The position numbers and the translations under genes are program-made. From Plazaster borealis (taxonomy: Eukaryota > Echinodermata > Asteroidea > Forcipulatida > Labidiasteridae): DNA of 64,000 bases. The notes under the pieces are model-generated. The model worked only from the letters and a program-made list of their open reading frames with translations, made no database searches and was not told where the DNA came from. This document shows, piece by piece, positions 39,835 through 50,700 of the stretch. Position 1 is the stretch's first letter; every line of letters starts with the position of its first letter. The stretch is from NCBI GenBank assembly GCA_021014325.1, contig CM037462.1:186001-250000 (forward strand), given 5' to 3'.

Positions 39835-40936
39835 ACATGAATCTCCAGTGAGCTTCCAACAATTTGTTTTGTTGTTTTTGTTGTTGTTGATATTTATCAA
39901 TCCTATCTTTAAAACATAAAAATCGTACAGTTTTAACATGTTGACCACCGACTGCATAAATAAAGTGGTCAGCCCAACCTGCATCTGTGTAACACATGAT
40001 GTATGTTATGCTTGTGTCTCCTGACAGTTTTGTCCCAAAGAAACAACGAGACATTATCTCAATTGATGGCTCAGAATCCTGAATAAACTAAGCAGTCATG
40101 CACACATGGCTTGGTAAAGATCGGAAAGCTTTTTGTATCAGGTCTGTCAGCACAAAGCGTACTGAAATAGACATGACTTCTGGGAAAGCAGTGGTGACAC
40201 TCTAAAACCAGGCACTTTCTGCCAAAACTCAAACATCAGCTTTAATCAAATGAGATGAGAAAAAGAGCTTTCAAATAACATATGATTGGTTAGTATTTCT
40301 CAATATGTAGAATGTTTAAGACATCACATCACAAGGCTGATTCTTCAGTTGTCTTGTTTAATGCCATTTCACTATTTCTAAGATCTGCCTGATTTTTGCG
40401 TAGGGCGTCACAATTTGTGGTCGAGCCTAGCCGCAAAAATCTTTAATACAAAGAAAATGGTTGCCAAGATGTGATGTCTCACAATATCTTTAATATTTCA
40501 ACTTACAATAAGATTGCAAATCCTGTTCATAAGTGCTTCCACTGTAATCCATGCCCACTTCACAAACACTAGCTCCAACAATTGCCAAACACCCATAGGA
40601 CATGCATCCAGCTAGTTTTTCTAAATAGATTTTGGGTGAATGATGAAATGAGTGATTTGTGGTGACATTTCACACAATTGTATGCCAGCTTTGGAGTGGG
40701 AAGTAGCCAAATCCTTTAGCATACAGCAGATGCGTTCAAGTTTGACGTAATGACTTCATCCACTGGAAGTTTAGGTTACATCTGAAATAAGAACTATGCC
40801 AACGGTAATGCTGAAGTAAAGAAATATAATAGTTAGTAGGGTATTACATTTAGATGTGGCTGTGGCTACAACAGCAACATAAGTATAGGCTGCTGCAGCA
40901 GCCCTAGCCTTAGCCGAAGCTGCTGTTTATGACATG

Positions 40937-41510
40937 GGCCCAATTACCCGCAGCTGTTAAGCACCAGAATTGGTCAGCAAAGAAAAGTCTTGCTCAGCAG
41001 AAATAGGTTAGCAGCCAATATACAATGTATTGTACATTACTCATGGCTGGTTCCCTGCTCTTTATAAAGTGTATTGTACATTACTCATGGCTGGTTACCT
41101 GCTCTTTATAAAGTGTATTGTCCATTACTCATGGCTGGTTCCCTGCTCTTTATACAGTGTATTGTACATTACTCATGGCTGGTTCCCTGCTCTTTATAAA
41201 GTGTATTGTACATTACTCATGGCTGGTTCCCTGCTCTTTATAAAGTGTATTGTACATTACTCATGGCTGGTTCCCTGCTCTTTATAAAGTGTATTGTCCA
41301 TTACTCATGGCTAGTTCCCTGCTCTTTATACAGTGTATTGTACATTACTCATGGTTGGTTCCCTGCTCTTTATACAGTGTATTGTACATTACTCATGGCT
41401 GGTTCCCTGCTCTTTATAAAGTGTATTGTACATTACTCGTGGCTGGTTCCCTGCTTTTTATGGCTAAGCAAACAGAAAAAGGTTCAGCAAGATTTCTAAA
41501 ATTGGGCCAT
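40937..41510. mobile_element. MITE copy carrying an internal 44-bp array
   Basis: Outer ends GGGCCCAATTACCCGCAGCT and TTTCTAAAATTGGGCCATGG identify the GGGCCCAATTTCATA family. The core TGTACATTACTCATGGCTGG has been amplified in tandem, so the element is about 570 bp instead of about 200. Downstream of the FAF1 stop, possibly within its 3' UTR. Confidence 0.75.
41021..41460. repeat. 44-bp minisatellite, about 10 copies
   Basis: Unit ACTCATGGCTGGTTCCCTGC plus TCTTTATAAAGTGTATTGTACATT, with few substitutions (AAA/CAG, GTA/GTC). The unit equals the conserved core of the surrounding MITE. Reading frames through it are repeat artefacts. Confidence 0.95.
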
Positions 41511-41647
41511 GGTCTTCAGAATTGATTTTGACATGATGTACGTTTTCCTAAAGGAACCTGACTAGTATAGTACCCTGACTGCTTCCTCTGTTAGATGGGT
41601 TCATTGAGGCAAAGATTTCCTTGATGGTGATTGGTGGGATGGATTAC

Positions 41648-41728
41648 TTAACGTTCTTCGATAAACAGCGTCTCCTGTGGGCACAGACCGAGCCCTTTAA
41701 ACGTCTCTGAAGAATCTAACAATGTCAA
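41648..41728 (-). CDS. FAF1: FAF1 coding exon 16 (last)
   Basis: Encodes LTLLDSSETFKGLGLCPQET then LFIEER and TAA. It matches the human end LDPNKSLLEVKLFPQETLFLEAKE, the final UBX strand. Acceptor TTGCAG, entered in phase 0. Too short to stand out as an ORF. Confidence 0.93.
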   Translation of the reverse strand: MTLLDSSETFKGLGLCPQETLFIEER

Positions 41729-44700
41729 CTGCAACGAATAGATAGAGACAATGTCAAGTTTATGCATTGTGTATACAAAATGGCATGCACTAACTGAATG
41801 GTACCTCAACAGTCAGCACCCAAATGTTTGGACTCTGATAAGATTGATGTGCCTGTTGCAATAATATGCAATTGTTATATCTGCCATATCCTACAAAATC
41901 ATCCACTCCATGGTAACTCATTACCCACTGGATTGCAGGCGTAATCTCTGAGAACGTTCTTTTGCACCTAGAATGTGCCTGATTTTTGAGACGCTCTATT
42001 TCTAAAGGAAATGAGTTAAAAACTCCCAGTCAAGATTTAACAACGCAAAAAGTATCAAGCAACGAGGACAAAGTTTTGTATTAAGTACAAATTTCTAAAT
42101 CTGACACAACTCACATCTTTCTTTGGGAAGGTCGTTAGCACTTTGTACTCCTCAGTATGGTACCCTTTGGTGCCTAGGTATACCATGACCATTCGGATAG
42201 ATTGATCGGCTAGGAAACGTCTGGTCAGCATGTCACCGCTTGGGACACGCATCCTGAGTGTGGTCATGGGAGCTGGGCAGTTCTCACTGGGCTCGTCAGG
42301 GAGTTGCTGTTCAAGTGATTGCAACAAGGCCTGCCAAAATGAAAAATAATAAATAAATAAATAAGTATTCATAAATTTATTTGCTAAGTACAGAGAAGCA
42401 GGGAGCCATTCATGAACAATGTACATAACATGGTATTTTGGCTGTTAACCAATTCTTCTGGTATTTTTTTTTAGCTAAGCATAAATTATCAGGGAGCCAG
42501 TCATGAACAATATATATTACACGGTATTTTGGCTGGTAACCAAATTCATCTGTTTTTGAAAGCCAAGCATAAATTATCAGGGAGCCAGTCATGAACAGTG
42601 TACATTACATGTTATTTTGGATGGTAACCCATTTTTGCTGATCAAAAATTAACAAGGAGTCACATGTAGTGTACATTAAATGGTGCTTGGCCGGTAACAG
42701 TGGCAACAAAATAAAATATACCTTTTGTTCTGCCTCTCGCTCTCTGATTTCTTGCTCTTCTTGTTCCTTCAATCTCTGCTCTTCCTTCTCTTGCTTTAGT
42801 CTTTCTTGCTCCTTTAGGGGGATAAATTAATAACAAGGAAATATAGCACTGCAGCACACATTTCCACCAAGCAAACAAGTATAGGGCAAGCTCTTAGACT
42901 TCCCCTAATCATCTTTAAGTCTCATCTAAATGACCAAGGTCCAGGAAGAACTCATAATATACCACCCAAACCCAAACCACCCACTAGCCACCCAAACCAT
43001 GTCAATACCTTAGCCCTTTTACCCTAGACTAGCCACCCAAACCATGTCAATACCTTAGCCCTTTTACCCTAGACTAGCCACCCAAACCATGTCAATACCT
43101 TAGCCCTTTTACCCTAGACTAGCCACCCAAACCATGTCAATACCTTAGCCCTTTTACCCTAGACTAGCCACCCAAACCATGTCAATACCTTAGCCCTTTT
43201 ACCCTAGACTAGCCACCCAAACCATGTCAATACCTTAGCCTTTTACCCTAGACTAGCCACCCAAACCATGTCAATACCTTAGCCTTTTACCCTAGACTAG
43301 CCACCCAAACCATGTCAATACCTTAGCCTTTTACCCTAGACTAGCCACCCAAACCATGTCAATACCTTAGCCCTTTTACCCATCCACTCAAACCATGTCA
43401 ATACCTTAGCCTTTTACCCTAGACTAGCCACCCAAACCATGTCAATACCTTAGCCCTTTTACCCATCCACTCAAACCATGTCAATACCTTAGCCTTTTAC
43501 CCATCCACTCAAACCATGTCAATACCTTAGCCCTTTTACCCTAGACTAGCCACCCAAACCATGTCAATACCTTAGCCTTTTACCCATCCACTCAAACCAT
43601 GTCAATACCTTAGCCCTTTTACCCTAGACTAGCCACCCAAACCATGTCAATACCTTAGCCTTTTACCCATCCACTCAAACCATGTCAATACCTTAGCCCT
43701 TTTACCCTAGACTAGCCACCCAAACCATGTCAATACCTTAGCCCTTTTACCCTAGACTAGCCACCCAAACCATGTCAATACCTTAGCCCTTTTACCCTAG
43801 ACTAGCCACCCAAACCATGTCAATACCTTAGCCCTTTTACCCTAGACTAGCCACCCAAACCATGTCAATACCTTAGCCCTTTTACCCTAGACTAGCCACC
43901 CAAACCATGTCAATACCTTAGCCTTTTACCCATCCACTCAAACCATGTCAATACCTTAGCCCTTTTACCCTAGACTAGCCACCCAAACCATGTCAATACC
44001 TTAGCCTTTTACCCATCCACTCAAACCATGTCAATACCTTAGCCCTTTTACCCTAGACTAGCCACCCAAACCATGTCAATACCTTAGCCTTTTACCCATC
44101 CACTCAAACCATGTCAATACCTTAGCCCTTTTACCCTAGACTAGCCACCCAAACCATGTCAATACCTTAGCCCTTTTACCCTAGACTAGCCACCCAAACC
44201 ATGTCAATACCTTAGCCCTTTTACCCTAGACTAGCCACCCAAACCATGTCAATACCTTAGCCTTTTACCCATCCACTCAAACCATGTCAATACCTTAGCC
44301 CTTTTACCCTAGACTAGCCACCCAAACCATGTCAATACCTTAGCCCTTTTACCCTAGACTAGCCACCCAAACCATGTCAATACCTTAGCCTTTTACCCAT
44401 CCACTCAAACCATGTCAATACCTTAGCCCTTTTACCCTAGACTAGCCACCCAAACCATGTCAATACCTTAGCCCTTTTACCCTAGACTAGCCACCCAAAC
44501 CATGTCAATACCTTAGCCTTTTACCCATCCACTCAAACCATGTCAATACCTTAGCCCTTTTACCCTAGACTAGCCACCCAAACCATGTCAATACCTTAGC
44601 CTTTTACCCATCCACTCAAACCATGTCAATACCTTAGCCCTTTTACCCTAGACTAGCCACCCAAACCATGTCAATACCTTAGCCCTTTTACCCTAGACTA

Positions 44701-47700
44701 GCCACCCAAACCATGTCAATACCTTAGCCCTTTTACCCTAGACTAGCCACCCAAACCATGTCAATACCTTAGCCCTTTTACCCATCCACTCAAACCATGC
44801 CAATACCTTAGCCCTTTTACCCTAGACTAGCCACCCAAACCATGTCAATACCTTAGCCCTTTTACCCTAGACTAGCCACCCAAACCATGTCAATACCTTA
44901 GCCCTTTTACCCTAGACTAGCCACCCAAACCATGTCAATACCTTAGCCCTTTTACCCTAGACTAGCCACCCAAACCATGTCAATACCTTAGCCCTTTTAC
45001 CCTAGACTAGCCACCCAAACCATGTCAATACCTTAGCCTTTTACCCATCCACTCAAACCATGTCAATACCTTAGCCCTTTTACCCTAGACTAGCCACCCA
45101 AACCATGTCAATACCTTAGCCTTTTACCCATCCACTCAAACCATGTCAATACCTTAGCCCTTTTACCCTAGACTAGCCACCCAAACCATGTCAATACCTT
45201 AGCCTTTTACCCATCCACTCAAACCATGTCAATACCTTAGCCCTTTTACCCTAGACTAGCCACCCAAACCATGTCAATACCTTAGCCCTTTTACCCTAGA
45301 CTAGCCACCCAAACCATGTCAATACCTTAGCCCTTTTACCCATCCACTCAAACCATGTCAATACCTTAGCCCTTTTACCCTAGACTAGCCACCCAAACCT
45401 TGTCAATACCTTAGCCCTTTTACCCTAGACTAGCCACCCAAACCATGTCAATACCTTAGCCTTTTACCCATCCACTCAAACCATGTCAATACCTTAGCCC
45501 TTTTACCCTAGACTAGCCACCCAAACCATGTCAATACCTTAGCCCTTTTACCCTAGACTAGCCACCCAAACCATGTCAATACCTTAGCCCTTTTACCCAT
45601 CCACTCAAACCATGCCAATACCTTAGCCCTTTTACCCTAGACTAGCCACCCAAACCATGTCAATACCTTAGCCCTGTCAGCCGTTAAGGAAGCTTGGTAA
45701 GCAGCATCTTGTTCTTGCTTCAGCAGCTCAGCGGCTCTTCTATCATTCTGTAAATCAACCAAAAGGAAAAAATGAACAGACAAATATATAGAGATGAATT
45801 CTCTCTCCTTGACCCATTGTCATATCGCTGTACACTGGTAAACAACTTTTGTGCTAGGGGCCAATTTCACATGCTTACTATAGCAGACAAATTTGCGTAA
45901 GCGTAGCGCATTTCACAGGTTAACAAGAAAATTAGGCAGCCAGCTTGTGTGTTCACCATGAGTTTGCATTGTTATGTCATTCATTTCCATACAGTAAGAA
46001 CCGGAAGGTAAGCATGCCCTTTCGTGTGCTTACGGTTTGCAGCGCTTTGAGATGGAAACTGGCACAGTAAGCACAAAGTCAGCCGTTAAGCAGCTCTGTG
46101 AAATTGGGCTCAGATTCATAACTTTTTTGGGGGAAAACTTTTTGAAATTTCCTACCTCTTGTTCAATCTCTGTTTGTCGTTGCTCTGTAAACATATCCAC
46201 CGCGTGGATCAAACTTGTCATCATTTCATCTATACCGGTATTGCCTTCACATAAAAGATAAATAACAACATGTATAAATCTAAGGAATAGTGCAACTTCT
46301 GTTGTTTAGATGTAGTATATGGTAAAGCGTTATGGTTGACTGCTGATGATATGTACTGTATTCAAGTTCTGTCATTTACAGAGTGGGTTTGAAACTTGAT
46401 GTTTCTGGATCACAGTAAGCACTGTTATTTACATGTTTCCTTGGGCTTCCGAGCTACAATAATTAAGTTTACCACATGAAGTATCCTTGGTTTCAGTACC
46501 ATTATTATTACTAGTAATAATTTTGGTGATAATCAGAGATCTTTCTTTTGATTAACTCTGCAACTCTTGGTAACATTTTCCAGCAGGTTGAAATTGAATT
46601 GTCAGACAGTAGGAGGGTTGATATTGAATGGTCAGACAGTAGGAGGGTTTCCCAAGATCTGATATATATTGAATGGTCAGACAGTAGAAGGGTTTCCCAA
46701 GATCTGATATATATTGAATGGTCAGACAGTAGAAGGGTTTCCCAAGATCTGATATATATTGAATGGTCAGACAGTAGGAGGGTTTCCCAAGATCTGATAT
46801 TTTTTGAATGGTCAGACAGTAGGAGGGTTGATATTGAATGGTCAGACAGTAGGAGGGTTTCCCAAGATCTGATATATATTGAATGGTCAGACAGTAGGAG
46901 GGTTTCCCAAGATCTGATATTTTTTGAATGGTCAGACAGTAGGAGGGTTGATATTGAATGGTCAGACAGTAGAAGGGTTTCCCAAGATCTGATATATATT
47001 GAATGGTCAGACAGTAGAAGGGTTTCCCAAGATCTGATATATATTGAATGGTCAGACAGTAGAAGGGTTTCCCAAGATCTGATATTTTTTGAATGGTCAG
47101 ACAGTAGGAGGGTTTCCCAAGATCTGATATATATTGAATGGTCAGACAGTAGGAGGGTTTCCCCCATTCATCAGTCTAGTGGAAGATCTGATATATATAT
47201 TTACCTTGAAGAACTGAGAAGACTTCCGTGTTGGATCGTATCCTCATTACAATTAGTAACAAAGGAAATTTATCTTGGTTTAAACTACGAACTGTTCCCG
47301 TGGTGACGCTGCCAAACAACTTTGTGCAGGTGTTTAGCAGTCTATAGGAGAATAATACAAAATGTATAATATCAGTTACTATCCATTTACCCTAAATTAC
47401 TCCACTGTATGGTAACTCAACACCCACTGCTTATGCATCCCACTGCAGTTTGTCAAAAAAGATGAAAGTGCCAGGCACAGCAGGACTTTGTACTGTTGTT
47501 TTCAACTTTCAATGACACAGTTGAGAAACCAATAATGAGGAAATCAACTGTTCAGCTGAAAGGTTGCATGCCTGATCATATCTTTGGAGAAAGTTCCAAC
47601 TTCTATCTGATCAGGGCGCTGTAAGAGGGCAAATGAGGACAGAGAATGCATGGTAGATCGAAACAGATGAGTTTTAAGTTGCGGTTGAGGAGTTTATTCT

Positions 47701-50700
47701 GGAGCTTCGGATCAAAGAATGAAAAAGAATTGTCTGACAAAGTGTTAATTGGCCTTGGCTCTGACAGTAGAATGGTGTTAGAGTAAGATCTTTAAAACAA
47801 ATTCTTCATGGAAGGTTAGATCACCAAGTTTAGAGTTGGATTGATTGACAAAGATATTGTGGGGCTTTGTTGCGGATTATTCAAGATATAAAGGGTGATT
47901 TTCCATTTTTCCTAGATGCCAATGCTTGCCCAGAATCGCCTGATAAATACAACACTGTCTTTCAGTCTGAGGGATTGAAATTTGCTCATTTTCCTTTGAC
48001 CAATATACACCGCTTTATAACGTGTGAAGGAAACGAAATCTGCCACTTTAATTGAGGACCCAATTTTCAGAAAAACCTGCAAGACTTGTATAGTCTATTC
48101 GGCAGTGAGCCCAACCTGCAAGACTTGCATAGTCTATTCGGCAGTGAGCCCAACCTGCAAGACTTGCATAGTCTATTCCGCAGTGAGCCCAACCTGCAAG
48201 ACTTGCATAGTCTATTCGGCAGTGAGCCCAACCTGCAAGACTTGCATAGTCTATTCGGCAGTGAGCCCAACCTGCAAGACTTGCATAGTCTATTCGGCAG
48301 TGAGCCCAACCTGCAAGACTTGCATAGTCTATTCGGCAGTGAGCCCAACCTGCAAGACTTGCATAGTCTATTCGGCAGTGAGCCCAACCTGCAAGACTTG
48401 CATAGTCTATTCGGCAGTGAGCCCAACCTGCAAGACTTGCATAGTCTATTCCGCAGTGAGCCCAACCTGCAAGACTTGCATAGTCTATTCCGCAGTGAGC
48501 CCAACCTGCAAGACTTGCATAGTCTATTCCGCAGTGAGCCCAACCTGCAAAACTTGCATAGTGTATTCGGCAGTGAGCCCAACCTGCAAGACTTGCATAG
48601 TCTATTCCGCAGTGAGCCCAACCTGCAAGACTTGCATCATTGTCTATTCCGCAGTGAGCCCAACCTGCAAGACTTGCATAGTCTATTCGGCAGTGAGCCC
48701 AACCTGCAAGACTTGCATAGTCTATTCGGTAGTGAGCCCAACCTGCAAGACTTGCATAGTCTATTCGGCAGTGAGCCCAACCTGCAAGACTTGCATAGTC
48801 TATTCAGCATTGAGCCCAACCTGCAAGACTTGCATCATTGTCTATTCGGCAGTGAGCCCAACCTGCAAGACTTGCATAGTCTATTCGGCAGTGAGCCCAA
48901 CCTGCAAGACTTGCATAGTCTATTCGGCAGTGAGCCCAACCTGCAAGACTTGCATAGTCTATTCGGCAGTGAGCCCAACCTGCAAGACTTGCATAGTCTA
49001 TTCGGCAGTGAGCCCAACCTGCAAGACTTGCATAGTCTATTCGGCAGTGAGCCCAACCTGCAAGACTTGCATAGTCTATTCGGCAGTGAGCCCAACCTGC
49101 AAGACTTGCATAGTCTATTCGGCAGTGAGCCCAACCTGCAAGACTTGCATAGTCTATTCAGCATTGAGCCCAACCTGCAAGACTTGCATCATTGTCTATT
49201 CGGCAGTGAGCCCAACCTGCAAGACTTGTATAGTCTATTCGGCAGTGAGCCCAACCTGCAAGACTTGCATAGTCTATTCGGCAGTGAGCCCAACCTGCAA
49301 GACTTGCATAGTCTATTCGGCAGTGAGCCCAACCTGCAAGACTTGTATAGTCTATTCGGCAGTGAGCCCAACCTGCAAGACTTGCATAGTGTATTCGGCA
49401 GTGAGCCCAACCTGCAAGACTTGCATAGTCTATTCGGCAGTGAGCCCAACCTGCAAGACTTGCATCATTGTCTATTCCGCAGTGAGCCCAACCTGCAAGA
49501 CTTGCATAGTCTATTCGGCAGTGAGCCCAATGTTCTCACCTCTCCTTGTTTTCTTCAGCTGTGACATCCCACGCCCACGTTACAAAGTTTTGCGTTAGGA
49601 AATTAACGATGCTCTCCGCACAGAGAAGTTGACTACAGAAGACGTTGCTCTGGACGCTTTTATCGCTGTGGATGTAGATGGCTAGCAATTTCCTCTGTAA
49701 ATCAAGTGTGGGTGGACAAAAGTCATGTACATCAAAATATTAACAACTTAAATTTGGAATGATAGATAAAACTAGGACATCATGCAATATGATTTCATGT
49801 GGTGAATACATCCACACAGTCAACCCTCCTACTGTCTGACCATTCAATATCATCCACTGTGGTTTTGAATGAACGATGCACTATGCCAGCCTGCAATATG
49901 ATATCATGTGGTGAATGCCTCTACACAGTACACTACACACATGTACAATGTTTGTTCTGTGAACTGTATCGCCACCATAGACAACCCATGCAGTTGAATA
50001 GTTCCAAGTGGTCGGAAAATATAAATATGATTTAACCAAAACAGAACACATAAAGACTACATTTACTGTTTCTTAATTTTGTATCAGAATTGCATAAAAG
50101 GGGTAAATAAAGATAACATAATTTCCAGGGGTGTCACTCACCTCTATTGCTGGTTGACTAAATGCCTCCCTGACTGCATCCTCTAATGGACCCATATAAA
50201 AGTGAGGGTGGGTTTCCCCATACCTTGAGCTGAATTCATGACTGAACTGGATGAGGCCATCTGTTTCATTCTCGATATCGGCTGGTACTAAAATAAACAA
50301 TTAGTGAACAAACTAATAAACAAACAAATAAATACAGAATAAAATCAAGTTTAAAATTTGTATTAATAATAAAGTTGAGTTCTTATAGAGCGCTTTATCA
50401 ACGAGCGTCTCAAACGGTTTAAGACAGGCTTAGGTATGCAAAGTTTTAAAATATGAGACCGATTATATATGTAGCACCTTGTAAGAGTTTACAAGGTGCT
50501 GCGGTGCACTCAGCAGCCACTGCCAGAAACACCACGGCAAACCCCTTCTCTTTGCGATAAGTGTAACTGGGTTCTTTTACGTGCATTTCACAACCGCTGG
50601 ACAAACGGCTTTATGTCCCATCCGAAAGACGAAACAGTAAGGACACAAGTGTCACGACTGGGACTCGAACCCATACTCTACTGATCAGAAACACCAGAGC

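Larger units (their letters stand above)
35166..41020. other. Intergenic between DOT1L and FAF1
   Basis: No recognisable gene. Apart from the elements listed separately it holds three copies of a 23-bp repeat (38540-38617, CATTTGGACATCTTAAAATG) and unique AT-rich sequence. A 100-codon frame at 35537-35839 is unsupported. Confidence 0.5.

Noticed and set aside
41030..41525. Plus-strand frames with repeated YITHGWFPALYKV-type words
   Set aside because: Artefact of the 44-bp repeat inside a MITE.
42955..45687. CRISPR array
   Set aside because: Repeats are contiguous and lack unique spacers, and the genome is animal; this is a minisatellite.
46511..47306. Open frames of 252 (+) and 218 (-) codons
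   Set aside because: Generated by the 45/30-bp repeat in FAF1 intron 11; unit lengths divisible by three keep frames open. The end of the plus frame runs antisense through exon 11.
48024..49598. Open frames of 524 and 492 codons on the plus strand
   Set aside because: They are the 39-bp tandem repeat read in frame, lie inside FAF1 intron 10 and have no non-repetitive similarity.
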